From contig NC_015559.1 of NCBI RefSeq assembly GCF_000214215.1, positions 1,116,001 through 1,180,000 on the forward strand: a DNA stretch of 64,000 nucleotides, read 5' to 3'. Positions 25,947-35,187 of this stretch are shown one piece after another (within the stretch, counting starts at the first letter, position 1; every line of letters begins with the position of its first letter). The translations under genes were made by a program, and so were the position numbers. The DNA is from Marinomonas posidonica IVIA-Po-181 (GTDB lineage Bacteria > Pseudomonadota > Gammaproteobacteria > Pseudomonadales > Marinomonadaceae). Below the pieces are notes generated by a model. It was not told the DNA's origin. It did not search any database and saw nothing but the letters and a program-made list of their open reading frames with translations.

Positions 25947-28277
25947 CTATAGGTTGGTCACAGATAATTCACCGTTTCGCTTTGTGTCGCTCGGCTCAAG
26001 TTCGACAGCGATGCTCTTCGAGGTTGGTGTGTTGCTAAACTCACCATGACTGTCCAGCGGTACTAACGGGTTGGTTTCAGGGTAATAAGCGGCCAAGTTG
26101 CCAGCAGGGATACTGTAGGGAACGAGTTTGAAACCGTCTATTTTACGGACTATCCCGTCGTTCCATAGAGAACGAATGCTGACTTTCTGACCTTCTTGAT
26201 AGCCTAAACGTTTTATGTCCGCAGGGTTGATGAACACCACTTTTCGCTCATTTTTAATGCCACGATAACGATCGTTTAAGCCGTAAATCGTCGTGTTGTA
26301 TTGATCATGAGAGCGTAAGGTTTGCAGAATAAAGCTCTTCTCGGTCAACATGTCTTTTGCTTGCTTAGGCAAAATTGAATCTGGCAGAGGGTGGCTATGC
26401 AAAATGGCTTTACCCGCAGGTGTCTTCCAATTCCTTTCTCTGGCGCTGTTGCCCAGATAGAAACCACCATCTTGTAAAATGCGTTGGTTGAAGCCTGAGA
26501 AGCCCGGAACAACGGCGGCAATGTGTTCGCGAATGGTATCGTAATTTGCGATCAATGATGACCACTCAACAGGGTGGTTTCCAAGTGTGGCTTCTGCAAT
26601 ACCAGCGATGATGGCGGGTTCGGATTTTTGTAACTTGCTCATGGGTTCCAATACGCCACCAGAGGCGTGAATCATACTAAATGAATCTTCAACTGTGACT
26701 TTTTGCGCTCCATTGGCCTGATGGTCAATGTCAGTTCGACCAAGACAAGGCAGTATTAGAGCCTCTTTGCCGGTAATTAAATGAGACCGATTTAATTTGG
26801 TGCTGATTTGGACGGTTAGATCACATTTTTCTAGGGCCGCTGCGGTGGCTTGGGAATCGGGTGTCGCAGCGGCAAAGTTGCCACCTAAGGCGACAAAGAC
26901 TTTTACCTTACCATCGCGCATGGCTCGAATGGTATCCACTACGGCGAGTCCCTCATGTTGTGGCGGGGTAAAGTGGAAGCGTTTTTCCATTGCGTCTAAA
27001 AAGGCACGAGAAGGACGTTCATTAATCCCCATAGTGCGATCGCCTTGAACATTGCTGTGGCCGCGTACCGGACAAGCCCCGGCTCCCGGTTTACCGAGAT
27101 TGCCACGTAAGGCCAGTAAATTGACGATTTCATGAATCGTGGCCACAGAGTGGTGATGTTGAGTGATGCCCATGGCCCAAGTAATGATGACACTGTTGGC
27201 GTGTGCATAGACTTCGGCGGCTTGTTGTATTTCCTCTCGTGTTAAGCCTGCTTGGTTTAGAATGTCGTTCCAGGAGGTTTGCTTTACTCGTTCAAGATAT
27301 GGCCCCATTCCCTGAGTATGCTGAGTAATAAAGTCATGATCAAAGACGGCTTTGCCTTCACGTTGAGCATTTTCTTCCATCTCAATCAAGACTTTTACCA
27401 TGCCTCGAACGACTGCCATGTCACCGCCAATTTTGGGTGTGTAGTAGGCTGTATTGGTTGGTTTGGATGAATTGGTCAGCATTTCAATTGGATTTTGCGG
27501 GTTTTGGAAACGTTCTAAGCCCCGTTCTTTTAAGGTATTAAAGGTGAGTAATTGCGCCCCTCGTTGTACTACTTCTTTCAAGGTTTCCAACATGCGAGGG
27601 TGATTGGTACCGGGATTTTGGCCAAACACGAACACCGCATCAGCACGTTCAAAATCGTCTATTTCTATGGTGCCTTTGCCAATGCCGATACTGCTGGTTA
27701 AGCCATAGCCACTGGCTTCGTGACACATGTTAGAGCAATCTGGGAAGTTGTTTGTGCCGTAGGCACGAGCGAATAACTGATAGAGAAAGGCGGCTTCGTT
27801 ACTGGCTCGCCCAGACGTATAAAAGGCTGCATTGTCTGGTGAATTCTGGCTATTTAGAGCGTTTGCAATTTGACTGAAAGCTTGAGTCCAAGAGATGGCT
27901 TCGTAGTGATCGGTTGCAGGGTTATAACGCATGGGCTCGGTTAAGCGCCCTTGATATTCTAAGAAGTAATCGCTTTGAGTATTTAACCAACTCACACTGT
28001 GCTGGGCCATAAACTCTGCGTCAACCTTACGAGACGTGGCTTCCCAGTTCACCGCCTTAGCCCCATTTTCACAAAAGCGGATTTTGGCTGGATCATGTTT
28101 TTCGCCCCAAGCACAGCCTGGACAATCGAAGCCTTGCGGTTGGTTGGTTTTCAATAGGGTGAAAATATTGCGTGTGGCGTTTTCACTTTTTAACCAATGT
28201 TGTGCTGTGCTTTTCAGCGCGCCCCAGCCGCCAGCGGGTCCTTTGTAAGGGGTATAAGTATGCGTTTTATTGGTCAT
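25947..28277 (-). CDS. FdhF/YdeP-family molybdopterin oxidoreductase
   Basis: A 776-residue molybdopterin enzyme of the FdhF/YdeP group. GFDCPGCAWGEKHD and RFCENGAKAVNWEAT near residue 55-80 are characteristic of YdeP-like proteins. They lack the usual four-Cys N-terminal iron-sulphur motif of formate dehydrogenases. GRASNEAAF and FGQNPGTNHPRM bind the cofactor, and the C-terminal molybdopterin-binding domain starts near residue 640. E. coli YdeP affects acid resistance; its reaction is unknown. The start at 28277 follows AAAGGA; the upstream in-frame codon at 28307 adds 10 residues. The gene overlaps the end of fdhD by 11 bases, so the two are coupled. Confidence 0.88.
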   Translation of the reverse strand: MTNKTHTYTPYKGPAGGWGALKSTAQHWLKSENATRNIFTLLKTNQPQGFDCPGCAWGEKHDPAKIRFCENGAKAVNWEATSRKVDAEFMAQHSVSWLNTQSDYFLEYQGRLTEPMRYNPATDHYEAISWTQAFSQIANALNSQNSPDNAAFYTSGRASNEAAFLYQLFARAYGTNNFPDCSNMCHEASGYGLTSSIGIGKGTIEIDDFERADAVFVFGQNPGTNHPRMLETLKEVVQRGAQLLTFNTLKERGLERFQNPQNPIEMLTNSSKPTNTAYYTPKIGGDMAVVRGMVKVLIEMEENAQREGKAVFDHDFITQHTQGMGPYLERVKQTSWNDILNQAGLTREEIQQAAEVYAHANSVIITWAMGITQHHHSVATIHEIVNLLALRGNLGKPGAGACPVRGHSNVQGDRTMGINERPSRAFLDAMEKRFHFTPPQHEGLAVVDTIRAMRDGKVKVFVALGGNFAAATPDSQATAAALEKCDLTVQISTKLNRSHLITGKEALILPCLGRTDIDHQANGAQKVTVEDSFSMIHASGGVLEPMSKLQKSEPAIIAGIAEATLGNHPVEWSSLIANYDTIREHIAAVVPGFSGFNQRILQDGGFYLGNSARERNWKTPAGKAILHSHPLPDSILPKQAKDMLTEKSFILQTLRSHDQYNTTIYGLNDRYRGIKNERKVVFINPADIKRLGYQEGQKVSIRSLWNDGIVRKIDGFKLVPYSIPAGNLAAYYPETNPLVPLDSHGEFSNTPTSKSIAVELEPSDTKRNGELSVTNL

Positions 28278-29106
28278 GTTGTTTATCCTTTCGGGCGGTT
28301 GGAGCAAAGAATCTTGGTTTATCTTGTTTGGGAAGATGGATTAGGGTCAAGCCATATTGGTTAGCGAGTTCGGCCGCAAGGTGACTTGGTGAAGCAAGAT
28401 GAATCAAATTGGACAATCCTGCTCTGACGGCTTTTTGAATCAATTCTGTGCTGCATCGACTGGACATAACAACACTGTGATTGTGCAATCTTATGCCTTG
28501 CTGTGCGGCGTACCCAATGATTTTATCTAGGCAATTATGTCGACCTATGTCTTCCATACAGACAATAGTGTCACCTTGTTCTGATAAGAGCAAAGCGGCA
28601 TGCAAAGCTCCCGTTTTCTGGCCAAGCTGCTGCGCTTGATTGAGTTGCTTCCTTAGGGTGAAAAGGGTCTCTGACGGTAAGCACTTAGACTGGTCTAATG
28701 GTGTTAACGAAGGGAAGGCTTGATCAAGTGACTCAATACCACATAATCCGCAACCACTGGCCCCAAAGTGTATTTTACGTTTGCTTTTGAACTCGCTAAA
28801 GCGTCGACTGCTAATGATTAAATTGATTTGAATGCTCTCAATATTCAGAGGGCTTGTGTATGGCTGAATTTCAATGTCATGAACATCTTGATGCTGTTGG
28901 ATGATGCCTTCGCTCAGGGCATAACCAAGAGCGAACTCCTCCACATTCACTGGTGTCATCATAATCACAGCGTAGGCAATGTCGTTGATGCTTAGACTCA
29001 ATGGTACTTCTTCTACTAGGTCGGCATGAGCCTGTTCAAGAGAATCGGCTCTTTTTTCGAAGGCGGTACTGCGATAGCCATGAAACTTCAGTGAATTGAG
29101 CGACAT
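28267..29106 (-). CDS. fdhD: formate dehydrogenase accessory sulfurtransferase FdhD
   Basis: A 279-residue FdhD, close to the E. coli length (277). SGCGLCGIES contains the two Cys of the conserved CxxC loop that carries sulfur from IscS to the molybdenum cofactor. VNVEEFALGYALSEGI and IGRHNCLDKIIG, and MSSRCSTELIQKAV, are family signatures. The start at 29106 (MSLNSLKFHGY) has AAGGTC just upstream; in-frame codons at 29142 and 29196 would add non-conserved residues. Its overlap with the YdeP-like gene indicates that this enzyme is the client. Confidence 0.92.
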   Translation of the reverse strand: MSLNSLKFHGYRSTAFEKRADSLEQAHADLVEEVPLSLSINDIAYAVIMMTPVNVEEFALGYALSEGIIQQHQDVHDIEIQPYTSPLNIESIQINLIISSRRFSEFKSKRKIHFGASGCGLCGIESLDQAFPSLTPLDQSKCLPSETLFTLRKQLNQAQQLGQKTGALHAALLLSEQGDTIVCMEDIGRHNCLDKIIGYAAQQGIRLHNHSVVMSSRCSTELIQKAVRAGLSNLIHLASPSHLAAELANQYGLTLIHLPKQDKPRFFAPTARKDKQHDQ

Positions 29107-29499
29107 AAGTGACCTTGTAGAATGATAAAAATCAAGTTTCATAGTACGTAGACAGAGGTTTGTCGTCCATGATTTTGTGGTGAAAAGACGGCGCATTTTT
29201 TGGTCTTGAGTGGCGGCCTGCCCGGTGGTAAAAGGATTACTTGGTATAGATGTTTATTTAAACAATGAAATGCCGTATTCTAGCGCCCCCAAATAAAATG
29301 ACGTGTTTTTTGTATGCATTTTGTAAAAAATCTCTTAGATCAGGCATCAAGGGAGATTTTTACGCAACAAGAGTGGCAGTTAAGACAGACATACGACACA
29401 GTATGTTCGGGTTTTGTTTTACGTCCTGTTTAGCATAGAAAAAGTGTGTGACGTTGTGTTCAGTAAGTAGTTGGACTTTTGGGTAGTCCACATTTCCTT
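29107..29499. other. 393-bp divergent intergenic region fdhD/M23 peptidase
   Basis: No credible gene. It must contain the promoters of fdhD (minus) and the peptidase gene (plus). One inverted repeat, AAAAATCTC (29326-29334) with GAGATTTTT (29353-29361), could form a weak hairpin. A short stem TGGACT/AGTCCA (about 29473-29490) lies just before the peptidase start. Confidence 0.4.
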
Positions 29500-30858
29500 A
29501 TGAGTTTTTATATGCCGTTTTTAAAACGCCTTTTTCGTTGGGTCTTAGAAGACCAACGAGCTTGGCTAGCCATGAACGTGGCTGTTTTTTTGCTATTTTT
29601 ATGGGTTTATCGAGCGCTGGTTTCACCTTCAGAAGTCAATCCTAAAGACTATGTTCTGCCGACTCTCTCATCCAGCACCAGTATTCAAAAGCACTTTATC
29701 GAGCCTTCGAATAGTGACGATGTGACGTTTGAATCATTAGTGTCGACAGATCCATTAGAGGAAGTGGAGCAATCCAGTGTTGTTCCACCGAGCATTGATT
29801 ATGTCATCAAACCAGGAGACACATTAGCGAAGATCTTCTCTCGCTTTGGTCTGTCTCGAAAATCCATGTACGCGGTGTTAGAGGCTGATCAAGAATATTT
29901 GGTGTTGGAACCCTTGCTGCCTAACAATCAGTTTACCTTTACGTTAGACAGTGAAGGTCAGCTGCAAACTCTGACGCGACGCATTGATATTAGTAAAAGT
30001 GTGTCTTACGTTCGTCATGGTCGTGGCGGTTTTACCTATCAGGAAGACATTAAACCCATTACTTATACGCACACCAGTATACACAGCAAGATAACCGGTA
30101 ACTTCTATCTGTCAGCGAAAAAAATCGGCTTATCGGATAACAATATTTTAATCATTCATGATGTGCTAAAAGGTCGCGTGAACTTTCGCAAGGATTTGCG
30201 TGCGAATGATGAATTTGATCTGATCGTCAAGAACGGCAGCATTGACGGCGTCTCAGTTGGTGATACGCAAATTGAAGCTTTGCAGTTTCAAGTTCAGGGT
30301 AAAACGTACCGCGCTTTCTTGCATTCCGATGGACGTTTTTATGATCAAGATGGCAACAGTTTAACTCCTGCCTTATTACGCTGGCCCACGGCGAAACATT
30401 ACCGCATTAGTTCGCCTTTCAATGCCAATCGACTTCATCCTATTACAGGGCATCCAGCGCCACACAATGGGGTAGATCTGGCAACGCCAGTTGGTACCAA
30501 GATCCTTGCTACTGGCGATGGGGTGGTAACACGAGTGGCAAAGCACAAATATGCGGGCAAATACATAGTGATTGATTACACTGGACCTTACGGCTCTCGC
30601 TTTTTGCATTTGAACAAAATATTAGTGAAAAAAGGTCAGAAGGTAAAACGAGGTCAAGTGATCGCCTTATCAGGGAACACCGGACGAACCACAGGAGCGC
30701 ACTTGCATTACGAATTGCATATCAGAGGCCGCCCAGTGAACCCAATGACGGCAAAAATTCCAACGGCCAAATCTGTACCAGCAGATCAAAGGGACGAATA
30801 CGATCGTAACGTCGCGCAGTGGATTGAAATGATGGCGAAAGATGAGTCGAGTACATAG
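29500..30858 (+). CDS. M23 murein DD-endopeptidase, MepM-like
   Basis: A 452-residue cell-envelope peptidase. An N-terminal membrane anchor (NVAVFLLFLWVYRALV) is followed by a LysM domain (YVIKPGDTLAKIFSRFG, about residue 105), a middle domain, and a C-terminal M23 domain. The zinc site is HNGVDLATPVG (His and Asp) and GAHLHYELHIRG (HxH) near residue 405. It cuts D-Ala-mDAP cross-links in peptidoglycan to allow wall growth, like E. coli MepM (440 residues). The ATG at 29500 is preferred; a TTG at 29479 is in the same frame, and an ATG at 29512 is also possible. No strong ribosome-binding site distinguishes them. Confidence 0.88.
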   Translation: MSFYMPFLKRLFRWVLEDQRAWLAMNVAVFLLFLWVYRALVSPSEVNPKDYVLPTLSSSTSIQKHFIEPSNSDDVTFESLVSTDPLEEVEQSSVVPPSIDYVIKPGDTLAKIFSRFGLSRKSMYAVLEADQEYLVLEPLLPNNQFTFTLDSEGQLQTLTRRIDISKSVSYVRHGRGGFTYQEDIKPITYTHTSIHSKITGNFYLSAKKIGLSDNNILIIHDVLKGRVNFRKDLRANDEFDLIVKNGSIDGVSVGDTQIEALQFQVQGKTYRAFLHSDGRFYDQDGNSLTPALLRWPTAKHYRISSPFNANRLHPITGHPAPHNGVDLATPVGTKILATGDGVVTRVAKHKYAGKYIVIDYTGPYGSRFLHLNKILVKKGQKVKRGQVIALSGNTGRTTGAHLHYELHIRGRPVNPMTAKIPTAKSVPADQRDEYDRNVAQWIEMMAKDESST

Positions 30859-30895
30859 AATACGTAAACTATTGTTGAGTGTTTCTGATGTGATT

Positions 30896-30929
30896 AAAAA
30901 AGCCTAGCTCTGTAGAACTAGGCTTTTTT
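30896..30929. terminator. bidirectional intrinsic terminator
   Basis: AAAAAAGCCTAG (30896-30907) pairs perfectly with CTAGGCTTTTTT (30918-30929), with inner TCT/AGA pairing. It serves the M23 peptidase gene (plus) and the TRAP operon (minus). Confidence 0.9.
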
Positions 30930-30946
30930 GTTGATAAGGCTATACG

Positions 30947-33070
30947 CTATATGGCTTTTTTATAACTCCGATTTCCTAGAATAAAGAGCACTAGGAAAAC
31001 CCCTAAGCCAATGGCTTGTAACCAAATGTCTAAATTAGGCCACAGCATCAAAACAGCGGCTGCCAGTGCCAAGACCCGAAATGGAATCGACAGTTTATCT
31101 TCTAGATAGCCTTCCATCGCCGCCACTAAAGCATACAACCCAAAGACGCCGAAGAAGCATAAACGCATGAGTGTTTCAGCATCACCGCCAATGAGCTGGG
31201 TATAGGCCATTAATAGCGGCACTATGTATAAACCTTTGGCCAATTTCCATGCCGTCATACCAGTCAACATGGGAGGCGTTTTGGCAATAGCGGCAGCAGC
31301 AAACGCGGTTAAACAAACAGGAGGTGTGACATTACTGTCCTGAGATAACCAGAAAATGATCATGTGCGCCGTGACCAAAATCATCGCTACATGTTGTGCC
31401 CCTAATGCTTGATCCATCAACATGCCTTTAAAATCATTCGGCACTTGAGCAACAAGAGCTTGAGCTTGATCCATCGGCATGCCTTGAGCAAGAGAGCCCA
31501 TCACACCTGGGTCTACTAACATGAAAATGGCGTGAGCGGTTTCAGGTAGGGCACCGGAGGCAATCATTTCAACTAACTGGCTCTCCGCAATAAGATTAAA
31601 TAAAGCCGGAGCCGATAAGGTGCCAAGTACGATATAAGACGCCGTCACAGGCAAGCCCATTCCTAAAATTAAGGACGCGATGGCAACGAGAACGATGGTG
31701 AAAAACAAGCTCCCGCCCGCCCAATCAGTAATTAACAAAGAAAAGGTGTTACCGACGCCGGTTGTGCTGATGACATTGACGACTAGACCTATGCCAATCA
31801 AAAGTACCGCGGTGGTCGACATGTTTTTCGCACCTTGTGCCATGGCATCTAAAATCGCTACTGGGCCCATTTTGTGTTTCTTGGAAAGAAACGAGGCCAA
31901 AATAACCGCGATGATACTTAAGCCTGCAGCATAGGTTGGGGTAAAACCTTGTACCAATAAGGTGACAAGCACAGCCAATGGCAAAATATGGTGCCAACCT
32001 TCTTTGAGTACTTGAGACACGACAATGTTGCTGTCATCTTCCGTCGCAATGACTTTACTGCGTTTGGCTTCGACACGAACAAAAAAGCCAACCGATAAGA
32101 AGTAAAGCAGAGCTGGAATGGCCGCGGCACCAATAATCGTAACGTAAGATACCTGGGTATAAGACGCCATAATGAAAGCACCAGCCCCCATCACAGGTGG
32201 CATTAATTGACCCCCAGTGGAAGCAGCGGCTTCAATACCCGCTGCAAAACGAGCAGGGAAGCCAGCGCGTCTCATTAAAGGAATCGTGATGACACCAGTG
32301 GAGACAGTATTGGCAACAGAAGATCCTGACACGGACCCCATGAGACCAGAGCCTAAAACGGCCACAAAGCCAGGTCCACCAATCATTTTACTGGCCAGAG
32401 CACGAGACAAATCAATGATGAAATCGCCAGCACCAGATTTCACTAAAAAGGCACCGAATAAGATAAACATGAAGACAAAGCTCCATGAGATTCTTGAAAT
32501 TGAACCAAACATGCCGTCGGTACTAAAGAAACTGCGATACAGCAGGGTTTCCATGCTCAAGCCAGGGAAGGTAAACATGCCCCCTAACCATTGCCCCCAC
32601 AAGACCACATAGCTTAAGGCGATGAGGATTAAAACAGGAATGAACCAACCGCTGGTTCGGCGGATCAATTCTAACGAAAGTAACACCGCTGCGCTGGACA
32701 CGATCCAGTCGGCGGTATCGAAGGTAACCCCTCTGGCATAGAGGGCGTCTTCAAAGAAAATGATATAAAGCACCATGCCGGCTAATGCCAAGACAATGAG
32801 GCTGTCACACAGAAGAGCGAACTTACTCTGTTGCCATTTAGGATTGGCTGGAATCAGTAACGCACACAAGGCGCCAAAGCCAGCAAAATGAAAAGCAGAC
32901 ACCCATAATTCGGGCAAGGTTGCGATGGTGTTGATGTAAATATGAGCAACCGCTAAGAATATCGACAAAGTAAAGACAAAACGATTGATCCAAGGACTGG
33001 AGCGGTGCTTGGTTTCGAAGTCCTCAAGGTTGATTTCTTGGTCGTCTGTAGAGGGTGTTGGAGCAGTCAT
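30947..33070 (-). CDS. TRAP transporter fused permease (DctQM, TAXI type)
   Basis: A 707-residue membrane protein in which the four-helix small subunit and the large permease are fused, the form used with TAXI receptors. The DctM part shows GSVSGSSVANTVSTGVITIPLM near residue 250 (quoted in part), GGQLMPPVMGAGAF and GMGLPVTASYIVLG. About 18 hydrophobic segments are present. It is encoded 95 bases after its receptor gene with a large hairpin between. Substrates of TAXI systems are mostly unknown; glutamate-like and other carboxylates have been suggested for relatives. Confidence 0.92.
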   Translation of the reverse strand: MTAPTPSTDDQEINLEDFETKHRSSPWINRFVFTLSIFLAVAHIYINTIATLPELWVSAFHFAGFGALCALLIPANPKWQQSKFALLCDSLIVLALAGMVLYIIFFEDALYARGVTFDTADWIVSSAAVLLSLELIRRTSGWFIPVLILIALSYVVLWGQWLGGMFTFPGLSMETLLYRSFFSTDGMFGSISRISWSFVFMFILFGAFLVKSGAGDFIIDLSRALASKMIGGPGFVAVLGSGLMGSVSGSSVANTVSTGVITIPLMRRAGFPARFAAGIEAAASTGGQLMPPVMGAGAFIMASYTQVSYVTIIGAAAIPALLYFLSVGFFVRVEAKRSKVIATEDDSNIVVSQVLKEGWHHILPLAVLVTLLVQGFTPTYAAGLSIIAVILASFLSKKHKMGPVAILDAMAQGAKNMSTTAVLLIGIGLVVNVISTTGVGNTFSLLITDWAGGSLFFTIVLVAIASLILGMGLPVTASYIVLGTLSAPALFNLIAESQLVEMIASGALPETAHAIFMLVDPGVMGSLAQGMPMDQAQALVAQVPNDFKGMLMDQALGAQHVAMILVTAHMIIFWLSQDSNVTPPVCLTAFAAAAIAKTPPMLTGMTAWKLAKGLYIVPLLMAYTQLIGGDAETLMRLCFFGVFGLYALVAAMEGYLEDKLSIPFRVLALAAAVLMLWPNLDIWLQAIGLGVFLVLFILGNRSYKKAI

Positions 33071-33104
33071 TAAGCTACCTTAGGAATACATATAGAACAA
33101 ACAA

Positions 33105-33149
33105 AGCGCCACAGATAAAACCAAAAAATTATTGGTACTCTGTGGCGCT
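33105..33149 (-). terminator. intercistronic hairpin between TAXI receptor and permease genes
   Basis: AGCGCCACAGA (33105-33115) pairs perfectly with TCTGTGGCGCT (33139-33149), with an inner ACCAA/TTGGT stem. On the minus strand a T-rich TTTGTTTG tract follows. It probably allows partial read-through, giving more receptor than permease, or protects the receptor mRNA. Confidence 0.6.
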
Positions 33150-33165
33150 GCATTAAAAAGGCGAG

Positions 33166-34194
33166 TTATTCCGCTATCAAGTGTGCTGGAATATCAATGC
33201 CACGTTCACGATAGTAACGTGCTGCGCCAGGGTGAAGTGGTACCGGTAACCCTGCAATGGCTTTTTCAATCGCCATTACGGAAGTCGCTTTATGAATCGC
33301 GCTCAAGTAACTGAGGTTTTCATAAAGGGATTTGGTTAGCTGGTAAACATCGTCTTCTGAAAGATCCGCGCGGGTCGCCAAGAAGTTTGGTTGAGCCACT
33401 GTGTTGATGTTTTTGGTTTGACCTGGGTAAGTATTGGCTGGAATCACATAGCGAGTCCAGAGTTTGTAATTACCGTTGGCTTCTTTCATTTGCTCATCGG
33501 TGAAGTCCAGTACTTGTACCTTGTCGCCCATGGATGCATACAAACGTGTCACCGCACTCACAGGAACACCCGCAGGGGTATTCATGCCTTCGATATTGCC
33601 GTTTTGCATGGCGTCAGCGCTGGCACCGTAGCCCATGTAAGCCAAATTGAATTTGTCAGGATCAATGCCAAGACCTTTCAACTGCTGGCGACCAGACCCT
33701 TCTGTCCCTGAGTTTTTCTTACCGATGGAGAATTTATTGTTGGTTCCTTCTAAGTCTTTAAGATCGGCGACTGTGCCCGTTTTAGCCAAATCAGACTTCA
33801 ATACGAAGTGTTCAACATTTTGCCAAAGCATGGAGACAGAGCGTAGCTCTGTTTGCTTGCCTGATTGCTTGAAAGGACCTTCACCTTCCCAAGCCCACGC
33901 ACCATATAAGCCTTGTAAAATGGCAAATTGAGCTTGGTTTTCACGAAGGAGTTTAATGTTTTCACCGGAACCTGCAGAACTGATAGCGGAAACAGATAGA
34001 CCGAATTTAGGTTCAAGTTTCACTTTACTCAAAGTCGCAATTGCCACGCCAACAGGGTAATAGGTGCCCCCAGTTGAAGCCGTAGCCAGAATGTAATTGC
34101 GTTTATCGTCTGCCGAAGCGGCACCAGATGATAGAGCGATTGCGGCGGCCGTGGCGCTGCTTAGAATGGCTTTGGTAACAAATCCCAATTTCAT
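33166..34194 (-). CDS. TAXI-family TRAP transporter solute receptor
   Basis: A 342-residue periplasmic receptor of the TAXI family. A signal peptide ends near GAASADDKR, and the mature start NYILATASTGGTYYPVG is the family hallmark, followed by SSAGSGENIKLLRE. GAG-start alternatives were not needed: GAGGAG lies just before the ATG at 34194, whereas the in-frame codon at 34227 precedes that site. It delivers its ligand to the fused permease. The ligand cannot be deduced. Confidence 0.92.
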   Translation of the reverse strand: MKLGFVTKAILSSATAAAIALSSGAASADDKRNYILATASTGGTYYPVGVAIATLSKVKLEPKFGLSVSAISSAGSGENIKLLRENQAQFAILQGLYGAWAWEGEGPFKQSGKQTELRSVSMLWQNVEHFVLKSDLAKTGTVADLKDLEGTNNKFSIGKKNSGTEGSGRQQLKGLGIDPDKFNLAYMGYGASADAMQNGNIEGMNTPAGVPVSAVTRLYASMGDKVQVLDFTDEQMKEANGNYKLWTRYVIPANTYPGQTKNINTVAQPNFLATRADLSEDDVYQLTKSLYENLSYLSAIHKATSVMAIEKAIAGLPVPLHPGAARYYRERGIDIPAHLIAE

Positions 34195-34232
34195 ATTATT
34201 TTTCTCCTCATTATGGGGTGAGTCCAAGTTAA

Positions 34233-34253
34233 CTATAGCGTTTTACTATAGCG
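34233..34253. promoter_or_regulatory. CTATAGCG direct repeat upstream of the TAXI operon
   Basis: CTATAGCG occurs at 34233-34240 and 34246-34253, each preceded by A. On the minus strand each copy gives CGCTATAG, close to a -10 box, so this could be an operator or a doubled -10 region for the TAXI receptor gene. The whole 34195-34485 gap otherwise shows nothing coding. Confidence 0.3.
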
Positions 34254-34485
34254 AAATGCATACCAACTTTTTATCTTGTTGAAATATATGGCTTTTAATA
34301 TTTTTTATTAGTCTGTCGTCTATTTTTTGCCTGAATTTGAGCGGATTCTTGCTGATACTAGAAAGTGATTGGTCGGCAAAAAATTGCTCACAGCGAAAGA
34401 GCGAAAAAGCCCTTTTTGTCCGTTCTTTTTACAAATAGATACCTTAGTATAAGCAATAATTTGCCGATGGAGCTGAAAACATAAA

Positions 34486-35106
34486 ATGAAACAAGACCAT
34501 AATATTCGTGTTGTAATGTTTGACTTGGGAAATGTTCTAGTGGATTTGGGAGACGTTGGGGAAATGCATGCTATGTTGAATACTCAAGGCGAAGAGTCTG
34601 AGGTATGGCGACAGTGGTTAGCATCTCCTGCTGTCGCGGCATTTGATGCGGGCCGAATTTCCTTTGATGCCTTTGCTGAAGCTTTACTGAAAGAAGTGGC
34701 AAGTGAAACCGACAAACACACTTTTATGCAAGCTTTTGAAGCTTGGCCAAGAGGTTTGTACGCTGGTGCCTTAGCCTTGGTGGATGAGGTTAAACCTGAA
34801 TATCATCGTGCTATTTTGTCGAACACGAATGCCGCTCATTGGCCAAGACTGATGGATGAAATGGGGTTAGCTGGGCATTTTCATCATTATTTTGCTTCTC
34901 ATCAACTAGGCTTGGTAAAGCCGGACCGTGCGGTTTATGAGGAAGTGCTGAAGCGCTTAGACGTAGCGCCACAAGAGATCTTGTTTATTGATGATAACCA
35001 AATAAACATCGATACCGCGACAACATTGGGGATTCATGCCCATAGAGTGAAAGGAATTGCAGAGGCTCGACAGGTTTTAAGCCAATATCAGGTATTAGAG
35101 CCATAA
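34486..35106 (+). CDS. HAD-family phosphatase, YihX-like
   Basis: A 206-residue HAD hydrolase. Motif I is VVMFDLGNVLVDLG, in which the nucleophile Asp is followed by Leu-Gly as in YihX (alpha-D-glucose-1-phosphate phosphatase). Motif II is AILSNTNAAHW, with Lys in GLVKPDRAVYEEVL, and motif IV is ILFIDDNQINIDTA. The family is clear; the substrate is not. It is a single gene diverging from the TAXI operon, and AGCTG lies before the ATG. Confidence 0.85.
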   Translation: MKQDHNIRVVMFDLGNVLVDLGDVGEMHAMLNTQGEESEVWRQWLASPAVAAFDAGRISFDAFAEALLKEVASETDKHTFMQAFEAWPRGLYAGALALVDEVKPEYHRAILSNTNAAHWPRLMDEMGLAGHFHHYFASHQLGLVKPDRAVYEEVLKRLDVAPQEILFIDDNQINIDTATTLGIHAHRVKGIAEARQVLSQYQVLEP

Positions 35107-35135
35107 AGGCTGTCTAATCAAGATCAACACATGAC

Positions 35136-35148
35136 TTAAGGAAGGTGC
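35136..35148 (+). repeat. TTAAGGAAGGTGC motif, IS5-type end (solo copy)
   Basis: Identical to the 13-mer at 7274-7286. It lies in the 81-base gap between the HAD and methyltransferase genes. The following AAGGTGAATAA is an imperfect continuation of an IS5-type end. No right end is seen nearby. Confidence 0.4.
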
Positions 35149-35187
35149 AAGGTGAATAACCCTAGGTGGACAATTTGAGGAGGTTAG

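Noticed and set aside
25947-28277. Formate dehydrogenase H with selenocysteine
   Set aside because: No in-frame TGA lies in the gene and the N-terminal motifs are of the YdeP-like kind, so a selenoprotein or classical formate dehydrogenase is not supported.
32217-32612. 131-residue plus-strand frame inside the TRAP permease gene
   Set aside because: Antisense of membrane-protein codons; composition typical of a shadow.
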